The notes under the pieces were generated by a model, which was not told the DNA's origin, did not search any database, and saw only the letters and a program-made list of their open reading frames with translations. This document shows positions 1 to 7,905 of a stretch of 64,000 bases of DNA, one piece after another. The stretch comes from Chryseobacterium fluminis. Lineage in GTDB: Bacteria > Bacteroidota > Bacteroidia > Flavobacteriales > Weeksellaceae. Position 1 is the stretch's first letter. Each line of letters starts with the position of its first letter. The position numbers were made by a program, and so were the translations under genes. The stretch is from contig NZ_CP111121.1 in the NCBI RefSeq assembly GCF_026314945.1, forward strand, positions 3,286,001-3,350,000, read 5' to 3'.

Positions 1-201
1 AAAGGTACAGTGCTGCTTAAATGAAGCCATTGAACAAAGTATTTTGCCTTTATAAGTGAAATTCGGGAAGCTCCATTTTATTGTTTCTTCCGCATCGGGG
101 CAGTATTCATGAACAAGTTCGCGGAGATAATGTAAAACAGGCTTTGCAAAATCCCGGGACTTCTCAATATATTCATCCACCTGAGCGCTGTACTTTTTCA
201 T
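1..201 (-). CDS. DUF1801/YdeI-family protein, N-terminal part
   Basis: Partial gene: only the first 67 codons lie in the window and the rest runs off the left edge. Translation from the ATG at 201 begins MKKYSAQVDEYIEKSRDFAK and continues through a segment with EETIKWSFPNFTYKG. That pattern, a short helical start followed by the W-x-x-P-x-F-x-Y-K stretch, is typical of DUF1801 / YdeI-OmpD-associated proteins, small cytosolic proteins of unknown biochemical role. The start lies only 4 bases after the stop of the serine hydrolase, so the two are probably cotranscribed. The family call rests on the N-terminus alone. Confidence 0.7.
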   Translation of the reverse strand, partial: MKKYSAQVDEYIEKSRDFAKPVLHYLRELVHEYCPDAEETIKWSFPNFTYKGKILCSMASFKQHCTF

Positions 202-205
202 ATTT

Positions 206-1369
206 TTATTGAAATAATTTTACCGTTTCGTTCACCAGGAATTTCACCTGATCAGGTCTTCCCCTGTCATTTTTAGGAAGGTTATTATAGCTTCCTGTTC
301 TTACAATCACCATATTGTGTTCAGGAATCATAATGATATACTGGCCCTGTAATCCAAGGAAATAATAATGCCGGACAGGATTATCGTGATTAATCCAGAA
401 TCCCATTCCATAAATTTCTCCGGATTTCTGAGTAGGCATTCTCATTTGGTTAATAAAATCAGGATTTAAAATTTGCTGGTTTCCCACTTTTCCGTTGTCC
501 AGAAAAAACTGTCCCAGTTTTGCAAAATCTCTTGCGTTGGAGTGGATGCAGCAATAGGTTTTTTCCATTCCGCTTTCATCAGTACTCCATTCTGCATTTT
601 GTTCCATGCCCAATGGTGTCCAGAATTTTTCAGATAGATAACCGGCTAAAGACTGATTAACAGCCTTTCGTACCGCAAACCCAAGAAGCTGTGTGGAGCC
701 GCTCTGATATTCAAATTTTTCACCGGGCTTATGTTTAAATTTTCTTGAAAAGGAAGCCTTTACCAGACTTCTTCCGTAGTATGCTTTGGCATTGGGAAGA
801 AAAGGGTTTTTATAGTCTTCATTCCAGTTTAACCCGGCTTCCATTTGGGCCAGATTTTTTAACGTGACCTCCTTTCCGAATTCTTTTTGTTTGAATTCAT
901 CAAAATAATCGGATAATTTATCATCAATACTTTTAATTTTCCCTTCTTCCAGGGCTTTTCCCAGAAGCATGACAGTAACTGCTTTCGCCATGGAAAAAGA
1001 ATTGGTTTGTGACAATGGAGTATAGCCGTTAAAATACTGTTCATGAACCAGTTTCCCGTTTTTAACGACAATGAAAGAAGCGGTGTGGGAATGGATCAGA
1101 TCATCCGTTATATTCTGAGGCAGTTCCGTTGCATTATAGCCGGGAGCTTCTTCCCAGAGAACGGGATTTTTCGTTGCAATGATATTTCCTGAAAAGAGTT
1201 TGCCGTCATCAATATTGGCACTTGATTTTCCTTTCAGGTAGGTTTTTGAAATTCCGTTAAAAAGATATCCATATCCGAAAATATAAGTAAGGACGATGAT
1301 AATGATAAGAATAATCAGAAAGGTCTGTAAAATGATCAGCCACATATTTAAATGATTAGGGTAAAACAA
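206..1369 (-). CDS. beta-lactamase-related serine hydrolase
   Basis: A 387-residue protein of the class C beta-lactamase / penicillin-binding-protein-like fold. A hydrophobic N-terminal segment (about residues 9-30) suggests a membrane anchor or uncleaved signal, placing the catalytic domain in the periplasm. The nucleophile motif SxxK is seen as SMAK in NSFSMAKAV, the Tyr motif as YQS in FEYQSGSTQ, and a late G-rich strand as FLGLQGQY. Family members include esterases, D-aminopeptidases and carboxypeptidases, and the substrate cannot be read from sequence. It lies directly upstream of the DUF1801 gene. Residue 9 is an alternative Met start. Confidence 0.85.
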   Translation of the reverse strand: MFYPNHLNMWLIILQTFLIILIIIIVLTYIFGYGYLFNGISKTYLKGKSSANIDDGKLFSGNIIATKNPVLWEEAPGYNATELPQNITDDLIHSHTASFIVVKNGKLVHEQYFNGYTPLSQTNSFSMAKAVTVMLLGKALEEGKIKSIDDKLSDYFDEFKQKEFGKEVTLKNLAQMEAGLNWNEDYKNPFLPNAKAYYGRSLVKASFSRKFKHKPGEKFEYQSGSTQLLGFAVRKAVNQSLAGYLSEKFWTPLGMEQNAEWSTDESGMEKTYCCIHSNARDFAKLGQFFLDNGKVGNQQILNPDFINQMRMPTQKSGEIYGMGFWINHDNPVRHYYFLGLQGQYIIMIPEHNMVIVRTGSYNNLPKNDRGRPDQVKFLVNETVKLFQ

Positions 1370-1417
1370 ATTTAAAATAAAATTGACACGAAAATTAAAA
1401 TGGATATGTAAATAAAC

Positions 1418-1425
1418 TATTTTTG
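1418..1425 (+). promoter_or_regulatory. Bacteroidota -7 element before M48 protease
   Basis: TATTTTTG matches the TAnnTTTG core of the primary Bacteroidota sigma factor and ends 18 bases before the ATG at 1444. A TTG occurs upstream at 1383 but is too far away for the usual -33 spacing, so only the -7 box is supported. Confidence 0.5.
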
Positions 1426-1443
1426 TGATTATTTGATAAAAAC

Positions 1444-2745
1444 ATGAATTTCAGACTTATTAACGGGTTATTTATTTTTATTTTCGGATTGTCTTTCAGT
1501 CAGATAAATAAGACTACAGACACCGCAGATTACGCACAGCGAAAAGAATTTATACAAACTTTCGATATCAATAATGAGCTGTTTATTAAAAAGATAAAAT
1601 CGCAATATTCGGGTAAAACAGGGACTGAGCTTGCCAAAATTTATAAAGAATTCGGGACTGATTTTATGAAGCAGGTGAAAAACCGGGATTTTATCTTTAA
1701 ATCAGATTATGACATCCACGTAAAATCGCTGATTCAGCGGTTAAGAAAAAATAGTCCCCAGATTCCGCAAAATTTAAAAATACTAATCGCTAAAGACAAT
1801 ACACCCAACGCATATTGCCTTCTGGACGGAACTTTTGTGATCAATATGGGGCTTTTTTACTGGCTTGACAATGAAGAGCAGATGGCTGCTGTTATTTCTC
1901 ATGAGCTGGGCCATCGGATCAAAGAACATTCTTTTAAGCTTTTTGTGGAATTTGTTGAAAATAATGAAAAAGATAAAGTCGCCGTCAAAAATCTGAAAAT
2001 TGAGCAAAAGGGGATTAATCAAAAAGCTTTTGATATTCTTAAAAACAGGATGTATAAAAAGGGTGCTGAAAAGAGACAGCAGGAGATGGAAGCCGATTCA
2101 TTGGGCTATTCAATTTTTACAAGAGGAGATTTCCGTAAGGGTGAATTTGTCAATATGTTAAAAAAGCTTCAGGATTTTGATACGATATCACCCCGGACAT
2201 TGAAAGTGGAAACCTATAAAAAGTTTTTTGAACTTCCCCATCAGCATTTTAAAGACCAGTGGCTTAAAAAAGAAGATTTCTCACTCTATAATTATGATTT
2301 TTATAAAGAAAAATTTAACAGAGATTCTTTAGCATCACATCCTGAGATGACCAAAAGAATAGAGCATATAAAGAAAATTTTCCCGGAGCTCAGCCAGGAC
2401 ACTGAAACCCTTAAACCTTCGCCTGCTTATGAAACCCTTGCAAAAGCAGCAGAAATGGAAGTTTTGCCCAACTATTATCATTCTGAAGATTACGGATTAG
2501 GAATTTATGTTTCGCTGCAGTTTTTACAGGATGGGAAAGATGAAGCCTATTATAAAAGCTGGCTTGGAAAATACTTTGCAAAAATTTATGAAGCCCGGAA
2601 AAATTATAATCTTAACAGATACCTGGATAGAATTGAACCTAAAAAACAGAGTGACAGCTATCAGCAGTTTTTAAATTTTATGTGGAATCTGAGCCTCGAA
2701 GAGATTAAGAATATTTCAGAATATTATCAAAATAAAAAATCCTGA
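1444..2745 (+). CDS. M48-family zinc metalloprotease, secreted
   Basis: A 433-residue protein with a signal peptide (hydrophobic residues 1-19, cleavage near SFSQ). The zinc-binding HExxH motif is HELGH at residues 153-157, within AVISHELGHRIKEHS. A downstream EMEADSLGY segment supplies the third, Glu ligand, as in M48/BepA-like peptidases. Signal peptide plus family suggest a periplasmic enzyme for protein quality control or envelope maintenance. The C-terminal 150 residues are helix-rich and lack an obvious TPR signature. Its stop codon lies inside the terminator stem at 2738-2761. Confidence 0.88.
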   Translation: MNFRLINGLFIFIFGLSFSQINKTTDTADYAQRKEFIQTFDINNELFIKKIKSQYSGKTGTELAKIYKEFGTDFMKQVKNRDFIFKSDYDIHVKSLIQRLRKNSPQIPQNLKILIAKDNTPNAYCLLDGTFVINMGLFYWLDNEEQMAAVISHELGHRIKEHSFKLFVEFVENNEKDKVAVKNLKIEQKGINQKAFDILKNRMYKKGAEKRQQEMEADSLGYSIFTRGDFRKGEFVNMLKKLQDFDTISPRTLKVETYKKFFELPHQHFKDQWLKKEDFSLYNYDFYKEKFNRDSLASHPEMTKRIEHIKKIFPELSQDTETLKPSPAYETLAKAAEMEVLPNYYHSEDYGLGIYVSLQFLQDGKDEAYYKSWLGKYFAKIYEARKNYNLNRYLDRIEPKKQSDSYQQFLNFMWNLSLEEIKNISEYYQNKKS

Positions 2746-2761
2746 TCGCATGATCAGGATT
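2738..2761. terminator. bidirectional terminator
   Basis: Perfect 10-bp inverted repeat, arms 2738-2747 and 2752-2761, loop GCAT. An A-run lies on the left and a T-rich stretch on the right. It sits between two convergent genes and overlaps the M48 stop codon, so it can serve both strands. Confidence 0.8.
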
Positions 2762-2771
2762 CTTTGTCTTA

Positions 2772-4295
2772 TCAGTAGTTCAGCCTTTCGAGACGTATTT
2801 TATTGAATTTTTCTTTTTCATTAAACTCCCGGAGTAGGATATAACCTTCTTTTCCGACATAAGGAAGTACGGTATAAGAATCTTTCTCTGAAATAGGAAC
2901 GACTTCCTGCTTAAAGGTCCCGTTAATAAGAGTATTGATGAAGAGTTTCCAGTTTTTCTCCTTGGTTTCTTTATCTTTTTGTAAATCTCTGTAAAAGAAA
3001 ACCACATCATTCCCGTCATTAATATATTGTGAAAACAAATAATCACTGGTTGCCAGCGACTTTTCTTTGGTGAATATCTTAGTTCCTTTTACTTTAAAGT
3101 CTTTATCTGTAAAAATATAAACCAGGTCGGTTGTTTTGGGAACACCGTAATTGAAGTCTATCTTATATTTTTCAAGGAGAATTCCCACGCTTCCGTCTTT
3201 TAAGAAAAAGACATCCCGGGGCTGTAGGTGATAGCTTTTTTCCACATATCCAAATTGATCAATTTTCGGAATGTAAGAAGACAGATCGGTAGTGTAATTG
3301 ATCTTTTTGGTAGTAACTTCAAAAGTATTCTTATCAATGATCAGTCTTGCAAAGCCGACCCCTTTTTTATTTTCAAAATTTCTTCCGACCATGACAATTT
3401 TATCATCGAATGTTTTGTCGTTATCCAAACTTCTCGTTGTGGAAGAAAGTGAGGTGATGTGATCGACGGTGTCATCAGAAAGCCCGGAAATAGGTTTGCT
3501 GACCACTTCTTTCCCTGTTTTCATATCTAAAACAAGCAAAGTGAATTCTTTGGTGTCGTTGGTTTTTTTCTGTCTGATAAAGTAGATATGTTGGGCATCC
3601 TTTTCTACCAATGCCAGTTCTTCGGTATTTTTCTTATCACCATTTTCATTATATCGGTATCTCCAGACTTCGTTTTTGTTTTCATCAAACTTTATCAGGG
3701 AATTATTGTTGACATATTTACCATAATCATTGAGTTCAATAGCTAAAAAGCCGCCTTCTTTGATTTCAAAAACGCTTGAGTAGTAATTATACCCTTTGGC
3801 TTTTTTCTCTTCCTTGTTCTCCTGACGGGCAGTTTTCCAGTTTTTGGGCTGATTGATCACTTTGAAAGTCCCGTTGTCGTAGTCGTAATACGTCTTTTGC
3901 TGAACAGAATTACTTGCTAAGTCAATTTCCATGGAACGGGGCGTAAACAGTTCACCCATTTTAATCTTAGAATAATCTAATGAACTGGGACGCAGAATTA
4001 CTTTTTTTCTGAAGTCTACATAGCCCATATACGAACCTGCCGTAATATCACCTTCGAATTCTTTATTGGCAACGGGATTCAGGTTTTTATCCAGGATGAC
4101 ATACTCGAATTTTTTTGTTTTGTCTCCGGATTTCCCATAGGAATAAAGAGATACATATCCGTAAAGGTTATCCTGCTCATCGAATAAAGCATTCATACCT
4201 ACATGTTCTCCGGTAGCCAAAGCCGCCAGATCCTGTGTCTGGGAAAAATATAAAGTCTGAACTAAGCCAAATGCCAGTAAAAATATTTTTTTCAT
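2772..4295 (-). CDS. uncharacterised secreted protein
   Basis: A 507-residue protein with a clear signal peptide (MKKIFLLAFGLVQTLYFSQ). The rest is rich in alternating beta-strand patterns of the kind YGYVSLYSY and FEYVILDKN, spaced roughly as in beta-propeller proteins, but I recognise no named family. No catalytic motif, transmembrane segment or T9SS tail is visible. It is monocistronic, with a TAnnTTTG box upstream and the shared terminator downstream. Role unknown; an extracytoplasmic location is the only supported inference. Confidence 0.8.
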   Translation of the reverse strand: MKKIFLLAFGLVQTLYFSQTQDLAALATGEHVGMNALFDEQDNLYGYVSLYSYGKSGDKTKKFEYVILDKNLNPVANKEFEGDITAGSYMGYVDFRKKVILRPSSLDYSKIKMGELFTPRSMEIDLASNSVQQKTYYDYDNGTFKVINQPKNWKTARQENKEEKKAKGYNYYSSVFEIKEGGFLAIELNDYGKYVNNNSLIKFDENKNEVWRYRYNENGDKKNTEELALVEKDAQHIYFIRQKKTNDTKEFTLLVLDMKTGKEVVSKPISGLSDDTVDHITSLSSTTRSLDNDKTFDDKIVMVGRNFENKKGVGFARLIIDKNTFEVTTKKINYTTDLSSYIPKIDQFGYVEKSYHLQPRDVFFLKDGSVGILLEKYKIDFNYGVPKTTDLVYIFTDKDFKVKGTKIFTKEKSLATSDYLFSQYINDGNDVVFFYRDLQKDKETKEKNWKLFINTLINGTFKQEVVPISEKDSYTVLPYVGKEGYILLREFNEKEKFNKIRLERLNY

Positions 4296-4311
4296 GATTG
4301 AAATTTGGCCT

Positions 4312-4319
4312 CAAAAGTA
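4312..4319 (-). promoter_or_regulatory. Bacteroidota -7 element
   Basis: Read on the minus strand this is TACTTTTG, a match to TAnnTTTG, 16 bases before the ATG of the secreted protein that starts at 4295. Confidence 0.5.
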
Positions 4320-4450
4320 ATAAATTAACTTATATTTTCATAAACTCTTATCAAAATAGGGTATAAGACGGGAGTGGAGAGGTAAGGCGGAAATTTCTGA
4401 TGCATACCGATTACTTTGGTAATCTTAACCGCCGGCCTTTCTACTTTTTC

Positions 4451-4480
4451 AAAATAAAAAAGCCCTGATTTCTCAAGGCT
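4451..4480 (-). terminator. Rho-independent terminator of glyS
   Basis: On the minus strand an 8-bp stem (4473-4480 with 4461-4468, one G-U pair) closes on a GAAA tetraloop and is followed by TTTTTTATTTT (4451-4460). It lies just after the glyS stop at 4487. Confidence 0.88.
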
Positions 4481-4486
4481 TCTGAT

Positions 4487-6028
4487 CTATAGTTTAGAAA
4501 GTAAATTTCTGAAATTCGTCTTTTCGTCGATGATCCTTCTCAGTTCTGAAACCGGAACTCTTTCCTGTTGCATTGTATCCCGGTCTCGGATTGTCACCGT
4601 GTGATCCGTCAGTGAATCATGATCAATAGTGATACAGTAAGGAGTACCGATGGCGTCCTGTCTTCTGTATCGTTTTCCGATCGCATCTTTCTCTTCGTAG
4701 AATAAGTTGAAATCGTATTTTAAGTCATTGAAAATCTGTTCTGCATATTCTGCGAGACCATCTTTCTTCATTAGCGGAAGAATTGCGGCTTTAATAGGAG
4801 CTAAAGCAGGAGGCAGTGATAATACCGTTCTTTCTGATCCGTCCTCCAAAGTTTCATCTTTCAGGCAATGCGCAAAAATAGAAAGGAATAACCTGTCCAG
4901 TCCTACCGAAGTTTCCACCACATATGGCACATAATTCTGGTTTCTTTCCGGATCGAAGAACTGCAGCTTTCTTCCTGAGAATTCTTCATGTGCTTTTAAG
5001 TCGAAGTCTGTTCTGGAGTGAATACCTTCCAGTTCTTTGAATCCAAATGGGAAGTTAAATTCAATATCGGCTGCTGCATTAGCATAGTGAGCCAGTTTCT
5101 CATGGTCATGAAACCTGTAATTATCATTTCCCAAACCTAACGCCAGGTGCCAGTTCAGACGTTTTTGCTTCCATTGTTCGTAGAATTCCAATTCTGTTCC
5201 CGGGGCAACGAAAAACTGCATTTCCATTTGTTCAAATTCGCGCATTCTGAAAATAAACTGTCTTGCAACAATCTCATTTCTGAATGCTTTCCCGATCTGG
5301 GCAATACCGAAAGGCAGTCTGTGACGTGAAGTTTTCTGTACATTCAAAAAGTTAACGAAGATCCCCTGGGCCGTTTCAGGTCTCAGATAAAGATCCATCG
5401 CAGAATCTGCAGAAGCACCCAGTTTCGTTCCGAACATCAGGTTAAACTGTCTTACTTCCGTCCAGTTTTTAGACCCTGTATCAGGATCAGCAATTTCCAA
5501 TTCTTCAATTAAAGCTTTTACGTCAGCAAGGTCTTCATTCTCCAGAGATTTTGCGAGTCTTGAAAGAATAGCTTCGCGTTTTGCTCTGTATTCCAAAATT
5601 TTCGGATTCGTCGCAACAAACTGATCTTTATCGAAAGCATCACCGAATCTTTTCGCTGCCTTCTCGATTTCTTTGTTCTCTTTATCTTCTATTTTCAGGC
5701 AGTAATCTTCCACCAAAACATCTGCTCTGAAACGTTTTTTAGAATCTTTATTGTCAATCAATGGATCGTTGAAAGCGTCTACGTGGCCCGATGCCTTCCA
5801 GGTAGTGGGGTGCATAAGGATTGCCGAATCAATACCCACAATATTTTCGTTAAGCTGTACCATCGCTTTCCACCAATATTGTTTGATATTATTTTTTAGT
5901 TCAGCCCCGTTCTGTCCGTAATCATAGACAGCGGATAAACCATCGTAGATCTCACTCGAAGGGAAAATAAAACCATATTCTTTAGCGTGAGAAATCACTT
6001 TCTTGAAAACATCTTCTTGTTTTGCCAT
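4487..6028 (-). CDS. glyS: glycyl-tRNA synthetase (single-chain class II)
   Basis: A 513-residue enzyme that charges tRNA-Gly with glycine in the cytosol. It is the dimeric, single-chain type found in Bacteroidota, eukaryotes and some Firmicutes, not the alpha2beta2 GlyQ/GlyS type. Class II landmarks are visible: motif 2 FRNEIVARQFIFRMREFEQM, motif 3 around VGLDRLF, and a C-terminal anticodon-binding domain with GKRYRRQDAIGTPYCITID. The N-terminus (MAKQEDVFKKVISHAKEYGF) is the family's usual start. It is transcribed alone from the -7 box at 6051 and ends at a strong terminator. Confidence 0.97.
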   Translation of the reverse strand: MAKQEDVFKKVISHAKEYGFIFPSSEIYDGLSAVYDYGQNGAELKNNIKQYWWKAMVQLNENIVGIDSAILMHPTTWKASGHVDAFNDPLIDNKDSKKRFRADVLVEDYCLKIEDKENKEIEKAAKRFGDAFDKDQFVATNPKILEYRAKREAILSRLAKSLENEDLADVKALIEELEIADPDTGSKNWTEVRQFNLMFGTKLGASADSAMDLYLRPETAQGIFVNFLNVQKTSRHRLPFGIAQIGKAFRNEIVARQFIFRMREFEQMEMQFFVAPGTELEFYEQWKQKRLNWHLALGLGNDNYRFHDHEKLAHYANAAADIEFNFPFGFKELEGIHSRTDFDLKAHEEFSGRKLQFFDPERNQNYVPYVVETSVGLDRLFLSIFAHCLKDETLEDGSERTVLSLPPALAPIKAAILPLMKKDGLAEYAEQIFNDLKYDFNLFYEEKDAIGKRYRRQDAIGTPYCITIDHDSLTDHTVTIRDRDTMQQERVPVSELRRIIDEKTNFRNLLSKL

Positions 6029-6050
6029 AATTTTTTTTACGTCTGAAGTG

Positions 6051-6058
6051 CAAAAATA
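6051..6058 (-). promoter_or_regulatory. Bacteroidota -7 element before glyS
   Basis: Minus-strand TATTTTTG, a TAnnTTTG match, 22 bases before the glyS ATG at 6028. Confidence 0.55.
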
Positions 6059-6122
6059 TGAATTTGAATTCCAATTCCATGAAATTCAAAAAAAAAGCTG
6101 TAAAAAACTTGAAGAGATATTC

Positions 6123-6647
6123 TTAAAAATGGTAACTGAAGGCCATCCCATGGCCGGTAAAACCGGCTTTATAATACGCGTGATTAGAATTACGGCGAGA
6201 TCCGTTTTCCAGTTCGACCGCTTTATTTAAATTCTTTTTTGAACTCGAGTTAATGATAATTCCGATAAGGGTAACCCCTGCGCCAATTCCCGCCAGAGCC
6301 CAACCTCCCTGGTTTCTTTTATAAGTATAGGGAATGGACGTTCCATATCCGTAATTGAAATAAACCGTTTCATCTTTTTGTAAAGCTTTTACGATACCCG
6401 CTCCCATCAGTGCTCCTCCCGTAAAACCGAAAATCTGTCCCAATGTAGAGCTCGAACGGGATCTTTTAGCATACTTTAAGGCGTCGGCATTGGTAAAAAC
6501 CTTTTTATATTCTGAGGCTTTGTACGTTTGATCTCCCCTGATATAAAATTCTTTATTGGTTTTTCCTAATTCCAGTGAATCTGAATTCTGTGCAAAAGAA
6601 ATTAATGGAAAGCTGCTTAAAAGGATTGCAAATAATAGTTTTTTCAT
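6123..6647 (-). CDS. small secreted or membrane protein, unknown
   Basis: A 174-residue protein beginning at the ATG at 6647, chosen because it opens a clean signal peptide (MKKLLFAILLSSFPLISFAQ). An upstream in-frame extension would run through the palindromic repeat at 6745-6797 and is not credible. The mature part contains a glycine-rich hydrophobic stretch (GQIFGFTGGALMGAGIVKAL) and a second one (GGWALAGIGAGVTLIGIII), suggesting two short membrane-inserting helices. I do not recognise the family. It is divergent from truC. Confidence 0.75.
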   Translation of the reverse strand: MKKLLFAILLSSFPLISFAQNSDSLELGKTNKEFYIRGDQTYKASEYKKVFTNADALKYAKRSRSSSTLGQIFGFTGGALMGAGIVKALQKDETVYFNYGYGTSIPYTYKRNQGGWALAGIGAGVTLIGIIINSSSKKNLNKAVELENGSRRNSNHAYYKAGFTGHGMAFSYHF

Positions 6648-6744
6648 AGTCAAAATTTTGCGCGAAAATAGAGAAATAAAGATTTGTATACGAATTTTTA
6701 TAGTTAAACTTTCAGGAGCCGGGAGCCTGCTTTCGCTATTCGCT

Positions 6745-6797
6745 ATTTCGTTGTTTTCAGCGCGGCGGCTCAGCCGCCGCGCTGAAAACAACGAAAT
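6745..6797. repeat. 53-base perfect palindrome with GC-rich core
   Basis: Arms 6745-6770 and 6772-6797 are exact reverse complements, 26 bp, with one central base (C at 6771). The outer part is AT-rich and the inner 11 bases of each arm are almost all G and C, unlike the surrounding sequence. It would extrude as a cruciform or form a very stable RNA hairpin. It is not followed by a T-run. Confidence 0.95.
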
Positions 6798-6803
6798 GAA
6801 CTC

Positions 6804-6836
6804 AAACCTGACGGGTTTCAAAAACCCGTCAGGTTT
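6804..6836. repeat. 33-base intergenic hairpin, AAACCT family
   Basis: Perfect 15-bp arms (6804-6818 and 6822-6836) around a 3-base loop, with outer ends AAACCTGAC / GTCAGGTTT and inner GGGTTT / AAACCC. It has the same length and outer and inner ends as the hairpin at 43225-43257. It sits in a divergent promoter region, so it is unlikely to be a terminator here. Confidence 0.85.
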
Positions 6837-6941
6837 TTATTCGCTGTCTGAAATCATAAAAGCTAATATCATTTTAACAAAATTGGAATAGATTTTCAGG
6901 TAATTTCAGCGAAGGTTTCAAGTGAATAGATTTGAAATCTC

Positions 6942-6949
6942 TACTTTTG
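6942..6949 (+). promoter_or_regulatory. Bacteroidota -7 element before truC
   Basis: TACTTTTG, a TAnnTTTG match, ends only 4 bases before the truC ATG at 6954. If used, transcription would begin at or within a few bases of the start codon, giving a leaderless or near-leaderless mRNA. Confidence 0.5.
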
Positions 6950-6953
6950 CCGG

Positions 6954-7649
6954 ATGCTAGAAATTCTTTATCGCGACGAACACCTTATTGCCATCAACAA
7001 ACCCAGCGGATTACTGGTTCACAAATCCTTTTATGCAGGAGAAGCAGATACCTACGCTATTCAGGAGCTGAAAAAGCAGATCGGACAAAAGGTTTTTCCT
7101 GTACATCGGCTGGACCGGAAAACTTCGGGTGTTTTGCTGTTTACTTTGGATAAAGAGACCCTGAGGATCATGAGTGAGCAGTTTGCATCCCGGGAAGTCG
7201 AAAAGAAATACATCGCTATTCTTCGGGGTTGGGCCAAAGAAGAAGAAACAATCGATTATGATCTGGTTAATGAAAATGAAGTCACCCAAAATGCCGTTAC
7301 GTATTATCGTCGTTTACAGACCTCAGAAATAGATTTACCTTTCTTAAAACATCAGACGTCGAGATATTGTTTAGTAGAAGCTACTCCTGAAACCGGAAGA
7401 TTTCATCAGCTGAGAAAACATTTCAAACATATTTTACATCCTATTTTGGGCTGTCGTAAGCATGGGTGCAACAAACAGAATAAGTTGTGGCTGGAAACAT
7501 TCGGTATCAATAAAATGACCCTTCACGCCCATCAGTTGATCTTTAATCATCCGGTTACCAATGAAAGAATTACGTTAAGTGCCACGCTGGATGATGAATT
7601 CAAAAGAGTAGGGGAAATCCTGAATTTTGACCTAAGCTCTTATTCGTAA
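6954..7649 (+). CDS. truC: RluA-family pseudouridine synthase, TruC-like
   Basis: A 231-residue enzyme that converts uridine to pseudouridine in RNA. The RluA-family catalytic signature HRLDxxTSG is present as HRLDRKTSGVLLF, with the Asp nucleophile in it. The N-terminus (LYRDEHLIAINKPSGLLVH) is the usual family opening with no S4 domain, and GRFHQLRKHF and ILGCRKHG match the conserved C-terminal motifs. Length and the missing S4 domain fit TruC, the tRNA U65 enzyme, better than RluC/RluD. The exact RNA target is inferred from similarity. Confidence 0.87.
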   Translation: MLEILYRDEHLIAINKPSGLLVHKSFYAGEADTYAIQELKKQIGQKVFPVHRLDRKTSGVLLFTLDKETLRIMSEQFASREVEKKYIAILRGWAKEEETIDYDLVNENEVTQNAVTYYRRLQTSEIDLPFLKHQTSRYCLVEATPETGRFHQLRKHFKHILHPILGCRKHGCNKQNKLWLETFGINKMTLHAHQLIFNHPVTNERITLSATLDDEFKRVGEILNFDLSSYS

Positions 7650-7666
7650 TGACAACCTCAATATAT

Positions 7667-7695
7667 CCTTGTCAGAGTTTCAAACCTTGACAAGG
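7667..7695. repeat. 29-base imperfect hairpin downstream of truC
   Basis: Arms 7667-7680 and 7682-7695 pair at 12 of 14 positions around one base; outer CCTTGTCA / TGACAAGG is perfect. The apex GTTT-C-AAAC resembles the 33-base hairpins at 6804 and 43225. No T-run follows, so a terminator role is doubtful. Confidence 0.7.
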
Positions 7696-7793
7696 GTCAT
7701 AGATCAATAGACTTTGTCAGTTTGAGTGTTTTCGTAGAAAGCAGAGAAATGTATTGAGAACTTAACTAACTTTTAGTATGGTCTTTAAACCTA

Positions 7794-7865
7794 CCTGAAT
7801 TGACGTAACGTTATAGATTCAGGCTATTTATACATTCTTGATAAAATATCATACGTCAATTTAGG
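7794..7865. repeat. short inverted-repeat element upstream of pyrD
   Basis: CCTGAATTGACGTA at 7794-7807 and TACGTCAATTTAGG at 7852-7865 are inverted copies matching at 13 of 14 positions, 44 bases apart. The right copy lies just upstream of the pyrD -7 box. It could be a small relic element or a binding site pair; no target duplication is visible. Confidence 0.55.
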
Positions 7866-7882
7866 ATTAATTTTAAAATGAG

Positions 7883-7890
7883 TATTTTTG
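7883..7890 (+). promoter_or_regulatory. Bacteroidota -7 element before pyrD
   Basis: TATTTTTG matches TAnnTTTG and ends 15 bases before the pyrD ATG at 7906. Confidence 0.55.
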
Positions 7891-7905
7891 TAAAACTTTT
7901 TTTCA

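Larger units (their letters stand above)
6648..6953. other. divergent intergenic region holding two palindromes
   Basis: This 306-base gap separates two genes that both start at its edges, so no terminator is needed in it. It nevertheless contains a 53-base perfect palindrome and a 33-base hairpin within 92 bases. The only promoter element seen is the truC -7 box. The region is best explained as an insertion site for repeat elements. Confidence 0.7.

Noticed and set aside
6648..6821. Upstream extension of the 174-residue protein through the palindrome
   Set aside because: The extension crosses the 53-base palindrome and would bury the signal peptide; the ATG at 6647 is far better.
6556..6891. 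Plus-strand frame reading the same palindrome
   Set aside because: It shares its central peptide with the opposite strand only because the DNA is palindromic; no coding evidence.
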